Below are positions 25,820-34,976 of a DNA stretch of 64,000 nt, in pieces. The DNA comes from Planctomycetota bacterium (GTDB lineage Bacteria; Planctomycetota; Planctomycetia; Pirellulales; Pirellulaceae). Location of the stretch: assembly GCA_026692865.1 (NCBI GenBank), contig JAPLNI010000026.1, forward strand, positions 32,395-96,394. The letters are read 5' to 3'. Made by a program: the position numbers and the translations under genes. How positions within the stretch are numbered: position 1 is the first letter of the stretch; every line of letters begins with the position of its first letter. The notes beneath the pieces are model-generated. The model did no database searches. It was not told the origin of the DNA and worked only from the letters and a program-made list of their open reading frames with translations.

Positions 25820-26470
25820 TTAAGCAATGGCTCGTCCCAAATCGCGGATCGCCAAAAGTGGGTTGATGATCACTTCTTGACGGCCTTCATCTAGCACAGC
25901 TTCCGGTAACGCGATTCGCAACCTTTTGAAAGCTTTCGCCGAGGTTGCACTTGGTAGCATCAAGCATTCCGCTTGCTCAAGCCCTTCAAGCTCCGCAGCA
26001 GCCTCATCGCTCATCTCGCTACATCGGGAGAGATCCAAGACACGTAGGTTTTTGAGTCTAAGAAGCTTTGACGCTTCTTGAACGCTCAATGCCTGCTCTG
26101 GCCATACAACACAAAGAATCTGCTCGCAGGCAATCTTCGAAAATGGTTGGCTTTGTGCCGTCTGGCTGTCGATAGACGCGTTCGCAGAAACGAAGAGTAC
26201 CTCCGTGGCTTTCGTAGGGTGTACTACGACTCGGTTGCCGATTTGCTTCCAATGAAACAAATCTTGCGTATTGCTTTGACGCACTCTTCCTCTCAACAGC
26301 AAACCACCAAACCCAAGAAGCATGACAAGGAGTCCGCCCTTGTGGATAGAGATGCCAAGATCTTCCCACTCGTTGCTACCGCTTGAAATAAACGCCGCCC
26401 CGATCGCACCAATGAGTGATCCGAGAATGCAAAGCGAAAGCAGAATTTTTAGCCGACGAGTCGATCGCAT
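25820..26470 (-). CDS. Two-span membrane protein with leucine-rich-repeat-like domain
   Basis: The product has 216 residues. Two hydrophobic spans (about 10-30, LSLCILGSLIGAIGAAF; about 46-63, LLVMLLGFGGLLL) precede a soluble domain. LLRLKNLRVLDLSRCSEMSD and AAAELEGLEQAECLMLPSAT resemble a short leucine-rich repeat of the LxxLxxLDLSxC type found in planctomycete proteins. Function is unknown. It lies about 210 bp upstream of the Cys/His-rich gene on the same strand. Confidence 0.6.
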   Translation of the reverse strand: MRSTRRLKILLSLCILGSLIGAIGAAFISSGSNEWEDLGISIHKGGLLVMLLGFGGLLLRGRVRQSNTQDLFHWKQIGNRVVVHPTKATEVLFVSANASIDSQTAQSQPFSKIACEQILCVVWPEQALSVQEASKLLRLKNLRVLDLSRCSEMSDEAAAELEGLEQAECLMLPSATSAKAFKRLRIALPEAVLDEGRQEVIINPLLAIRDLGRAIA

Positions 26471-26721
26471 ATTTTGTAATGAGATAAGATTTGTGACTCA
26501 GGATTAATACCAGAGCCGCCACTTCGCAGTATATCCTAAACAGCCATTTCGAAATAAACAACTTCGTGAAATGCAACCTATAATTAAAACATCCATGTCT
26601 AGGTCGACCCTTACATCTCCATTGATGGTTGCTACACGAATCGATAAACTTACTTGGAGAGTAGGCGGATGGTTACTTTTGGATGTCGAAGTAAGTTTTG
26701 AATGTGACAAGGTTGTTTTGA

Positions 26722-28062
26722 ATGATAAGCACGGACGCAAGGAGTAAAAAGCAGCTTCAATTAGCTACCGAATTAATTGATTATTTACGCCCTAGGATGA
26801 ATACGCCTATATCCATTCGCCTTTGGGATGGATCTTTGGTTCCGATGGGTGAAAACGTAGAGCCCGGTTTAGAGATTTCAATTTCCGGACCGGGTGTCAT
26901 TGGAGCATTTCTTCGGCGTCCGACGGCTGACACACTGCTTCGACTCTATGCCCGCGGTGCGATTGGCTATTCAGGTGCAGACCTTCTGACTTTAATTGAG
27001 AAGGCTCGTATCAAGAACAGTCGCAAGAAAGCAAGAAAGCTACCCATCGGGCTTATGCTCCGATTTGCGACTAGCTTTTTGCTTTCACGTGGCGAGTCCA
27101 CCAAAATCGAGCATGAATACGAGGGAGACGAAACCGGTTTGCGTCGTTTGGCAGGCGAGAATTCAGACTTCATTCAATTTCATTACGACGTTAGCAACGA
27201 CTTCTATAAGCTGTTTCTTGACAAGCAAATGCTTTACTCGTGTGCATACTTTCACACTTGGGAAGATTCGCTTGAACAAGCCCAACTCAATAAGCTAGAT
27301 ATGATATGCCGTAAGCTGCAACTCAAGCCAGGCGACCGCCACTTGGACATCGGTTGCGGTTGGGGAGCACTTATTTGCCACGCGGCAAAACATTACGGAG
27401 CCAAATCGCACGGCATCACCCTTTCCAAAGAGCAATATGCACTCACCCAACAAAGGATCATCGATGAAGGGCTTCAGAATTTAGTAACAGTCGAGCTAAT
27501 CGATTATCAAAATCTCGTAGGTTCTTTCGATAAGATTTCTAGCGTCGGAATGGTCGAGCATGTCGGTATCAATAATATGCTGGGATACATGACAAAGGTC
27601 CGGTCGCTGTTACGAGATCGAGGGATATTTTTAAATCATGGAATTACTCGACCAGGAAAAATGTCTGACAAGCAGTTCCGGAAAATGTCTTCTGAACGGC
27701 AGTTGCTAGCCAAGTACATTTTCCCCGGTGGTGAACTCGATCACCTAGGCCACATGATTCAATGTATGGAGTCAGCTGGGTTTGATGTTCACGATGTGGA
27801 GGGCTGGCGTGATCATTACTCGATGACTTGTCGACGATGGGCACAGCGATTGGAAGCGAATCGCGATGCGGCGATAAAGATAGTTGGACCTGAAAAATTT
27901 CGGATGTGGACACTTTACCTAACAGGTTGTGTATTTGCGTTGGGTGATGGTGGGGCACGTATCTACCAAACGGTCGCAACCCAACACTCATCTCGCGGGC
28001 TATCCGGTATGCCTTGTACCCGAGAGCATCTCTACAAAAAACCGACACCACTCGTGGACTAG
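26722..28062 (+). CDS. cfa: Cyclopropane-fatty-acyl-phospholipid synthase family protein
   Basis: It is a SAM-dependent methyltransferase acting on unsaturated acyl chains of membrane phospholipids. The product has 446 residues. The N-terminal lipid-binding part is followed by FHYDVSNDFYKLFLDKQMLY with SCAYF, the invariant active-site region. LDIGCGWGALICHAAKHYGA is SAM motif I, GITLSKEQ follows, and MVEHVGINN contains the catalytic Glu-His. The C-terminal MWTLYLTGCVFALGDGGARI matches the family. Monocistronic. Confidence 0.9.
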   Translation: MISTDARSKKQLQLATELIDYLRPRMNTPISIRLWDGSLVPMGENVEPGLEISISGPGVIGAFLRRPTADTLLRLYARGAIGYSGADLLTLIEKARIKNSRKKARKLPIGLMLRFATSFLLSRGESTKIEHEYEGDETGLRRLAGENSDFIQFHYDVSNDFYKLFLDKQMLYSCAYFHTWEDSLEQAQLNKLDMICRKLQLKPGDRHLDIGCGWGALICHAAKHYGAKSHGITLSKEQYALTQQRIIDEGLQNLVTVELIDYQNLVGSFDKISSVGMVEHVGINNMLGYMTKVRSLLRDRGIFLNHGITRPGKMSDKQFRKMSSERQLLAKYIFPGGELDHLGHMIQCMESAGFDVHDVEGWRDHYSMTCRRWAQRLEANRDAAIKIVGPEKFRMWTLYLTGCVFALGDGGARIYQTVATQHSSRGLSGMPCTREHLYKKPTPLVD

Positions 28063-28209
28063 TATTCGTAGCGTAATTTGCCGACATCTTTTATGACGCG
28101 TACTGGCTCAAAAAAATCAAAAGCGGGAATGGTTCACATCGCGATGAGTGAACCTGATTCATAGTAACGCACGCCAGATTTATGGCCCCATAAAATGTAA
28201 CGTTCCCGT

Positions 28210-29133
28210 ATGTCATGGATTCTATTAAGCCTACTTTCTGCGATGTTGTTGGGGTTATATGACATTGCGAAGAAGTCAGCCGTAGAAGAGAACGCGGTTG
28301 CTCCGGTGCTTTTGTTGAACGTGATTACTGGAGCGATTTGCTGTATTCCGCTGGTTATTGCTTCGCGACTGGCTTCACACGGAGGAGGACTACTGTGGCT
28401 ACGTGAATCGATTTGGTTTGTGCAGCCTCTTGCAACTTATGAGCATGTGCTTGTTTCGTTAAAGTCGTTGCTGGTGGGTCTTTCGTGGATGCTATCGTTT
28501 GTTGCTCTTCGGAGTTTGCCTATCTCGATTGCTTCTCCGATTCGTGCGACTAGTCCGGTTTGGACGGTCTTGATTGCAGTGCTTTGGATGGGTGAGCGAC
28601 CTGAGCCGACGCAATGGTTTGGTATGTCGGTTGTTTTCGTTGCGTTCATTGCTTTTACGCGAGTTGGTAAATCAGAGGGGATTCACTTCCATCGAGATCG
28701 TGGTGTGGGACTTCTGGTCGCAGCGACTCTGCTGGGTTCCTGTAGTGCGATGTACGACAAGTACCTTTTGCAATCGGTTGGTTTATCGCCAGCGACGCTG
28801 CAAGCTTGGTTTGCAATCTACTTGGTGCCGGTAATGATGCCGTGGTTCGTCTGGTGGTATCTGTCAGAGCGAAGGAGCCACCCGTTTTCATGGCGTTGGT
28901 CCATTCCTTTGATCGCTCTTTTTCTTCTGGCTGCTGATTTCTGCTACTTCACCGCAATCAGTTACCCTGAGGCGTTGATCTCGATCATCTCGCCGCTTCG
29001 TCGAGCGTCGATCATCATCGCCTTTCTCGCAGGGATTCTATTGCTTGGTGAAAAGAACTGGAAGAGTAAAGCTATTTGTATCGGGTTGCTGTTGGTCGGC
29101 GTTTGCTTGATGGGGTGGGGCCGGTCGGGATAG
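28210..29133 (+). CDS. EamA/DMT-superfamily membrane transporter
   Basis: The product has 307 residues with about ten hydrophobic spans in two EamA halves. Typical features are SLRSLPISIASPIRATSPVW in the first half and ISYPEALISIISPLRRASII in the second, both the conserved 'a...pl.sp.rr' of DMT permeases. Substrate unknown. The region 29134-29401 after it holds no gene I can support. Confidence 0.85.
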   Translation: MSWILLSLLSAMLLGLYDIAKKSAVEENAVAPVLLLNVITGAICCIPLVIASRLASHGGGLLWLRESIWFVQPLATYEHVLVSLKSLLVGLSWMLSFVALRSLPISIASPIRATSPVWTVLIAVLWMGERPEPTQWFGMSVVFVAFIAFTRVGKSEGIHFHRDRGVGLLVAATLLGSCSAMYDKYLLQSVGLSPATLQAWFAIYLVPVMMPWFVWWYLSERRSHPFSWRWSIPLIALFLLAADFCYFTAISYPEALISIISPLRRASIIIAFLAGILLLGEKNWKSKAICIGLLLVGVCLMGWGRSG

Positions 29134-29401
29134 CAAGGGATCGTTGAGCCCACGCGTTACGAATTGAACGTATGTTTCCGCGTTTTCCGTTATCGCTGGC
29201 GTCCGTATTTCGCTATTTCGTGCCTGTCGAAAAAGCAAACTCGTTCGAACTGCAATCTTAAGACCGACGAATAATTTTTTTCGATAAGACATAGTCGATT
29301 CCAAGATTCTCCAGAGCTCAACGAATAACCATGTAAATAACCCATAAGACCTGTTTTGATACGGGTTCGGGATTTTCGCTTCTACTCGGGAGATATTAGA
29401 A

Positions 29402-30214
29402 ATGCTTAAGAAATTGGTGCTTGGGGCGTTGTTAGTGGGCGGTGCGTCGACGGCCTTGGTGGGGACTTCCGGTTTCAGCTATGTCCGCACTGGGTTTTCG
29501 TCGATTCGTGACGGAATCAAAGATCAAATACCGATCGAGCTGGAGATTCGACGTGCTCGCGATATGATTTCCAATCTAAAACCAGAGATTACTGGAAATC
29601 TTCAACTGATCGCGAGAGAGGAAGTGGAAGTCTCGCGATTGGTGAAGGAAGTAGAACGAAAGCAACAGCATTTGGAGAAAGCCAAGCGTGATATGCTTCG
29701 GCTAAAAAAAGACGTTGGCGATTGCACGGAATCAGACTCTGACGAGAAGCTCGTCTATGCTGGAAGGAAGTATTCGTTGAGCCAGGTTCGAGAGGACTTG
29801 AACATGCGATTCAAGCAGTATCAAACACAAGAAGCCACGGCTGACAAGCTTTCCAAGATTCTTGTAGCTCGAGAAAAGAATCTCGACGCATCCCGCCGCA
29901 AGCTTGATGAGATGCTTGCCGCAAAGCGACAGCTCGAAATCGAAGTTGAAAACTTGCAAGCGAGACTCACAATGGTTCAGGTTGCCGAAACAGCCGGCTC
30001 GTTTACTTTGAATGACTCCAGCCTCAGCCAAACGCGACAACTTCTCGATGACATTGCGACGCGTATCGACGTTGCGGAAAAAGTATCTGATAACGAAGGT
30101 GTGCTGCAAGGAGCGATCCCGCTGGACGAGGCCGCCCCATCGGATATCGTAGATCAGATCAGTAGCTACTTCGAAGTAGATGATCTAAGTGTCGAATCAG
30201 TCGCCAAAAAGTAA
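29402..30214 (+). CDS. Membrane-anchored coiled-coil protein of planctomycete type
   Basis: The product has 270 residues. An N-terminal signal or anchor (LVLGALLVGGASTALVGTSG) is followed by FSYVRTGFSSIRDGIKDQIP and then long heptad-rich coiled coil (about 45-110 and 125-190, many Lys/Glu/Arg). The tail is acidic. It vaguely recalls PspA-like organisation but has no PspA signature that I can name. An FHA-like protein and a kinase follow directly, so it may be part of an envelope signalling module. The FHA-like gene's start lies 13 bp after its stop. Confidence 0.7.
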   Translation: MLKKLVLGALLVGGASTALVGTSGFSYVRTGFSSIRDGIKDQIPIELEIRRARDMISNLKPEITGNLQLIAREEVEVSRLVKEVERKQQHLEKAKRDMLRLKKDVGDCTESDSDEKLVYAGRKYSLSQVREDLNMRFKQYQTQEATADKLSKILVAREKNLDASRRKLDEMLAAKRQLEIEVENLQARLTMVQVAETAGSFTLNDSSLSQTRQLLDDIATRIDVAEKVSDNEGVLQGAIPLDEAAPSDIVDQISSYFEVDDLSVESVAKK

Positions 30215-30227
30215 ACGTGTCTCCAAT

Positions 30228-30812
30228 ATGCAAAACCGAAACACGCTTTGGATTGATGGGGTTGGTGGCTATGGAGTTTACGATCAATTCGAAGTTGTTT
30301 TCGGGGGACGCGGTAGTGCTCCCGAGGCGATTGAGATCACAAGTGACATTCCCAAACAGTCATTTAGCATTTGCTACATGGGTGACGACTATCTAATTGA
30401 GCCATGCGACCACTCGAAAGTCGAAGTGAATGGTACGTCGATTGGAGAAGCGTGTGTGCTAGTACACGGCGATGAAATTCGTATCGGTGGTTCGGTAGCA
30501 CTGACATTCGCAAAGCCAAGTCCTCTAAGTGATACAGCAGTTCTTAGGCTGACCAGTCGTCACCGGTGGCATGAGTCGATTGACGGCGTAATTTTGTTTC
30601 GCCGGATTTGCGTGTTGGGGCCGAGCTCCGCGGCGCATGTGAACTGCAAATACTGGAACTCGAACTTGACGTTGTATCGTCAAGAAAATGCGTGGCGGTA
30701 TCGAGTGCAATCAAACGAGCCCTTTTCGAGTGGATCGAGTAATTCACCAAGCCTTCCAATGGTGATGAACGAACGAATTCTAGGGGACAATTTTTCAATT
30801 ACGATAACTTAG
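30228..30812 (+). CDS. FHA-like domain protein
   Basis: The product has 194 residues. The stretch IEPCDHSKVEVNGTSIGEAC followed by VLVHGDEIRIGGSVALTF reads like the second half of an FHA fold (N-G-.. then L.dGD.I.iG...l.F). A second similar beta-rich part runs to the C-terminus (LGPSSAAHVN). FHA domains bind phosphothreonine, and the kinase gene follows 179 bp downstream, so partnership is likely but inferred. The frame is open from 30189; ATG 30228 (MQNRNTLWIDG) avoids overlapping the upstream gene. Confidence 0.6.
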   Translation: MQNRNTLWIDGVGGYGVYDQFEVVFGGRGSAPEAIEITSDIPKQSFSICYMGDDYLIEPCDHSKVEVNGTSIGEACVLVHGDEIRIGGSVALTFAKPSPLSDTAVLRLTSRHRWHESIDGVILFRRICVLGPSSAAHVNCKYWNSNLTLYRQENAWRYRVQSNEPFSSGSSNSPSLPMVMNERILGDNFSITIT

Positions 30813-30991
30813 CTTTTGCTTGAAGATTGGGCTAAACCTTACTCAGAGTAACCAGATTAAACATCCGACTCAGCAAAACTATTCGGGAGAAATGGGGCTT
30901 CGAATCCAGATTGACGACGATATCGTTTCATCCTCACAGGTTTGCGTTTTTCGGGCACTCACTTAATTGAAATCGCTTCTTGCGAACGGCT

Positions 30992-33175
30992 ATGACTACT
31001 ACAATCTATCAATCGGCCTGCAAAGCAATGGTCACAGATCCAGGGGTGAATGCAATTGAATCGGACGCGATTCTTCGGAGAACTTCAATGAACTTCAAAT
31101 ACGGAACTGGCGAACGACCGCTCGAGGGGTACTCGATTCGGCGTGGTCTAGGGATCGGTGGGTTCGGTGAAGTTTATCTCGCGGTTACGGACGCGGGGAA
31201 AGAAGTTGCGATCAAGCAAGTGCGTCGAAATCTTGATGTGGAGCTGCGTGGGGCATCCCAATGCCTGAATCTTCGTCATCCAAATCTCGTTGATCTACTC
31301 GACATTCGTCAAAGCGAATCGGACTTCGGTTGGATCATCATGGAGTATGTTCCGGGGAAGAGTCTTCGTGAACTGCTGGATGAGTCACCTGATGGCTTAT
31401 CGCAAGAGGACGTAATGACCATCTTTGGTCAGCTGGGTGCCGGAGTTCACTATCTACACGAACAAGGCATCGTGCATCGTGACCTCAAACCTGCGAATGT
31501 GTTTATCGAGAATGGCTTGGTCAAGATTGGCGACTACGGACTAGCTAAGTTTATTTCCAAATCGCAGCGTGGCGGCCAGACTGAGAGTGTTGGAACGTTC
31601 CACTATATGGCTCCCGAGATTGGCAATGGCCAGTATGGTAAAGAGATCGACATTTACTCGCTGGGTATTTTGCTTTTTGAAATGCTCACTGGAAGCGTTC
31701 CTTTCGATGGCGAATCTCCACAGGAAATTATTTTAAAGCACCTCGCCTCACTTCCTGATTTATCCTTGGTGCCGCTTGGTTATAGAGACACCATCGCGAG
31801 AGCACTCCACAAGGACCCACAGTCTCGATTTCATTCGGTCGCTGATATGTTGAGCTCGCTGAACATTGCGATAGACCGCAGCGGAATGGCGGTTCAGCCT
31901 CAGAAGAACCTTGAAGCAAATCAATCGCCGTTACCAAGTTGGGATGCGATCAAGCGACATTTTGGAGTTTTAACGCCAGTGGCGAAAACGTCGTCAGCAT
32001 CAAGACCAACATCAAAACCAGCAGCAAAATCAGCAACGAGTCGCTCGCCAATTGTGACCGCTGCGTCGAAGTATTCCGGTTTGCGACCGGTGCGTTATGC
32101 GCAGGAACCGATCGCGAATGCAGTGCTTGGGATGTTTGCGGAGATTCAACGGTGGTTTGGTCAGATACCGCATAACTCGCCTTGGTACGGAGCCGCCTTG
32201 GCTATCGTCATTGTGATTGTCGTTGCACGTGGCGTAGCAGTTTTGCCTTTCATTGCAACTTTATTGCTTTGTTACATCCCGTACTTTATTGTTTGGTCGT
32301 TGGTAAGTTCTTATCAACCTCAGGGCGTATCCGAACAAAATGTCGTACTGAAGCCGGCAGTTCGAATGGTATCGCTTCCTATTGATCGCGTCCCTGATTT
32401 AGTCGATCACAGTGTTCCCGAAGCGATGTCGCCTTTTCCCAATGTTTATAAACCAGTCGCGGCACCTACAAGCAGTCGGAAACAGTTTCGGAATTTTGCT
32501 CAATGGCAATCTCACAAACGAGCCCAACTTGCCCAGAAGTCTACAATCGATTTTTGGATTGAATGGACGTGGTCAATTGTGTCCTCCACGACAATCGTCA
32601 GCATCTTGTCCGTCGTCGGTTATTTGATTGCGATTGCGGTCGCACCGACGCGGGTGGATACGTCACATTTTATCTCGGCGGGAACATGGACCGCCGTCAT
32701 GACATTGATTATGACATGGACCGTATTATTTATTGGAAAGCGTTGGGAGCGTCGCGATGAAGATGGGCTTATGTTCCGATTTACGTTGTTGACTGTCGGG
32801 CTTGGGGTCGGTGCGATTGGATATGGTTTGAGCGAATTTCTGCAAGTCCCCTGGGGCAATGTGACTTATTTCCAGAGAGACTCGGAACCGAGGACGTGGC
32901 CTCGTTTTCATAGCGGCCTCGCACCCCTGTTGCCTGCCTTCATGGCTTACTTTGCAATGCTGATGGGGCTTGTGAAATGGTGGCGGCAATCGGACAGCCT
33001 CCGTAAGCATCGCTTCAGTGTTTTCAGCGTGTTATGGGGAATACTGGCTGCGGTCATTCTCAGCGGTTTCGTTTTCTTTCCAACTCCTTGGTGTTTGATT
33101 GTCGCAGGAGCAACCTCGCTTGCCTTACAAATGTCGACACCCTGGATCGATTCAAAACTGGAACGATTTTCATGA
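30992..33175 (+). CDS. PknB-like serine/threonine protein kinase with polytopic membrane tail
   Basis: The product has 727 residues. The kinase domain occupies about residues 45-290: GLGIGGFGEVYLAV (glycine loop), VAIKQV (Lys), HRDLKPANVF (catalytic loop), KIGDYGLAKF (DYG in place of DFG), YMAPEIG and DIYSLGILLFEMLTGSVPF. A linker rich in Ser/Ala/Lys follows, then about seven hydrophobic spans (first near 399-437, others 527-720). All catalytic residues are present, so it should be active; DYG is seen in other planctomycete kinases as far as I recall. The frame extends to a TTG at 30980, but ATG 30992 is more plausible. It overlaps the next gene by 4 bp (ATGA). Confidence 0.93.
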   Translation: MTTTIYQSACKAMVTDPGVNAIESDAILRRTSMNFKYGTGERPLEGYSIRRGLGIGGFGEVYLAVTDAGKEVAIKQVRRNLDVELRGASQCLNLRHPNLVDLLDIRQSESDFGWIIMEYVPGKSLRELLDESPDGLSQEDVMTIFGQLGAGVHYLHEQGIVHRDLKPANVFIENGLVKIGDYGLAKFISKSQRGGQTESVGTFHYMAPEIGNGQYGKEIDIYSLGILLFEMLTGSVPFDGESPQEIILKHLASLPDLSLVPLGYRDTIARALHKDPQSRFHSVADMLSSLNIAIDRSGMAVQPQKNLEANQSPLPSWDAIKRHFGVLTPVAKTSSASRPTSKPAAKSATSRSPIVTAASKYSGLRPVRYAQEPIANAVLGMFAEIQRWFGQIPHNSPWYGAALAIVIVIVVARGVAVLPFIATLLLCYIPYFIVWSLVSSYQPQGVSEQNVVLKPAVRMVSLPIDRVPDLVDHSVPEAMSPFPNVYKPVAAPTSSRKQFRNFAQWQSHKRAQLAQKSTIDFWIEWTWSIVSSTTIVSILSVVGYLIAIAVAPTRVDTSHFISAGTWTAVMTLIMTWTVLFIGKRWERRDEDGLMFRFTLLTVGLGVGAIGYGLSEFLQVPWGNVTYFQRDSEPRTWPRFHSGLAPLLPAFMAYFAMLMGLVKWWRQSDSLRKHRFSVFSVLWGILAAVILSGFVFFPTPWCLIVAGATSLALQMSTPWIDSKLERFS

Positions 33176-33822
33176 GATCGAACATAATTGCTACACTTCG
33201 GCGCAGCGTTTTGTTTTCTGCAGTAGTTCTTGCGGGCTTACTGCCCTTAGATTTGGCTGTTGTAACTGCTGATGAGAAGGCTTTTGAAAAAGCTGTTGTT
33301 GATTCACCAGAAGTTACCAACGATCAAGGCTCTCCTCTTCCCAAGTCAGTTCCATTGTATTCCGATGACAAACCTGATTGGGTTGCGGCTCCGGATGTGC
33401 TTGATGGCAATGTACATCGAGTGACGTTCACGACAGAATTGCTAGAGTCGGAGGAAGCGTGCCGAGCGCAAGTAGATAAAATCATTCTCGATGCGGCGAG
33501 ACAGTATGTGAATCAACACGTCATCGACGAACCGATTGCGCAGAAACTTAGTGGGTTAACTGCGTCCTGGGTACGCGAAAACTGGTTGGTACCCAATCGA
33601 GAATGGGTTGCCGTTTTGGAGCGACCTTCGGGAACTTATCATCAGTTATGGGGGCAATTGGAGATTTTTCCTGAGGATCGTCAGCAAGTCACTGCCTGGT
33701 ATCACGATTTGGAGATTCGTCGACGAAGCCTGCTTTGCTTATTCTTGAGCTTAAGCGTTGGAGGGCTTGCTGGGGTTACAAACATGGGTCTGCGATTCTG
33801 GAAGCACCGCACGCGAACGTAA
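33172..33822 (+). CDS. Exported protein with C-terminal membrane span, coupled to the kinase
   Basis: The product has 216 residues. The signal peptide (SVLFSAVVLAGLLPLDLAVV) is followed by a soluble domain containing HRVTFTTELLESEEACRAQV and a SWVRENWLVPNREWV segment. A single span near the C-terminus (LLCLFLSLSVGGLAGVTNMG) precedes a basic tail. I do not recognise the family. The ATGA overlap with the kinase implies coupled translation and a shared function. Confidence 0.7.
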   Translation: MRSNIIATLRRSVLFSAVVLAGLLPLDLAVVTADEKAFEKAVVDSPEVTNDQGSPLPKSVPLYSDDKPDWVAAPDVLDGNVHRVTFTTELLESEEACRAQVDKIILDAARQYVNQHVIDEPIAQKLSGLTASWVRENWLVPNREWVAVLERPSGTYHQLWGQLEIFPEDRQQVTAWYHDLEIRRRSLLCLFLSLSVGGLAGVTNMGLRFWKHRTRT

Positions 33823-33902
33823 AGAGGCTCTTTTTTTGGGCCTACCCAGGCGTGGATTGCACGAAAAAGGTCTCTGACAAAGCTACGGAAATGATGTGTC
33901 GG

Positions 33903-33960
33903 CGGACAGTCGCTACTTTGTCGATTTGATTTGTTCGCACAGACAGCTGTCTGCTGTCCG
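33903..33960 (+). promoter_or_regulatory. Nested palindrome upstream of ribF
   Basis: A perfect 14-bp palindrome, CAGACAGCTGTCTG (33940-33953), is followed immediately by CTGTCCG, whose complement CGGACAG lies at 33903-33909. The centre is about 70 bp before the ribF start codon. It could be a repressor operator or form a leader hairpin. No FMN riboswitch consensus is visible. Confidence 0.35.
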
Positions 33961-34017
33961 AGTACAATCTCGCCATCGGTATATTCTTCAGTATGTTCGC
34001 TTGTTTGATTGGTTGTA

Positions 34018-34953
34018 ATGGCATTGTTGGTACGAGGGTTAGATTCTGTTCCGCAAGAAGCTTGCGGTGGTGCAATTGCGATTGGCAACTTTGACGGGAT
34101 CCATCTTGGGCATCGTCAATTGGTTCGTTTGCTTATCGACCAATCGCAGCGAGTTGGAGGGCCATCGGTGATCCTTACCTTTGATCCCCCTCCGATCAAG
34201 CTGTTGCGACCCGATATGCTTCCCCCTGCACTGACGTGGATGGAGCGACGAGCGGAGATTCTTTTCCATCTGGGAATCGACTACGTCATCATTATCGAGA
34301 CAACTCACGAGCTACTAGAGTTATCGGCCGAGGATTTTTACAAGCAGATCCTGGTAGATCAATTAAATGCCAAAAGCATTATCGAAGGGCCCAATTTCCA
34401 TTTTGGAAAAGATCGACGCGGAGATATCGAACTGCTCGACGAACTTTGCCAACAGCATGGCGTTCATCTGACGATCGCTGATGGACAATCTTCCGCTGGG
34501 CATTGGGTATCGAGTTCACGCATTCGGACTTTGATTGATTCGGGGGACATTCGTGAGGCGAATAAGTTGCTGCTGGAACCTTACCGGCTTCATGGTCGCG
34601 TTGTTCAAGGGGCCGCTCGCGGGCGAACGATTGGCTTTCCTACAGCAAACTTAGGAAACATCGACGTGTTGGTTCCGCCTCATGGAGTTTATGCTGGTGG
34701 AGTCACGCTTGGGCAAACGAACTATCCAGCGGCGATCCATATTGGGCCGAATCCTACTTTTGCCGAGAACGCTACGAAAGTCGAAGTCTTTGTAATCGGT
34801 TTTTCTGGTGATCTGTATGCAACGATGTTGGAAGTCGAATTGCTCGAGCAGATTCGAGGCGTCAAGAAATTTGATGGAGTCGAACAATTGGTGGCCCAGT
34901 TGAAAGTCGACGTGGAAAAAGCTCGACAGATTCACCAAGCGAATTTTGTGTAG
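34018..34953 (+). CDS. ribF: Bifunctional riboflavin kinase / FAD synthetase
   Basis: It phosphorylates riboflavin to FMN and adenylylates it to FAD. The product has 311 residues. The N-terminal nucleotidyltransferase domain shows AIGNFDGIHLGHRQLVRLLI and TFDPPPIKLL. GPNFHFGKDRRGD and SSSRIRTLIDSGDI follow. The C-terminal kinase domain shows GRTIGFPTANL and PHGVYAGGV with IHIGPNPTF. ATG 34018 is chosen; a TTG three codons earlier is the only in-frame alternative. An AsmA-like gene starts 23 bp downstream. Confidence 0.95.
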   Translation: MALLVRGLDSVPQEACGGAIAIGNFDGIHLGHRQLVRLLIDQSQRVGGPSVILTFDPPPIKLLRPDMLPPALTWMERRAEILFHLGIDYVIIIETTHELLELSAEDFYKQILVDQLNAKSIIEGPNFHFGKDRRGDIELLDELCQQHGVHLTIADGQSSAGHWVSSSRIRTLIDSGDIREANKLLLEPYRLHGRVVQGAARGRTIGFPTANLGNIDVLVPPHGVYAGGVTLGQTNYPAAIHIGPNPTFAENATKVEVFVIGFSGDLYATMLEVELLEQIRGVKKFDGVEQLVAQLKVDVEKARQIHQANFV

Positions 34954-34976
34954 CTCTTGGTCATAAGGACAGTCAG

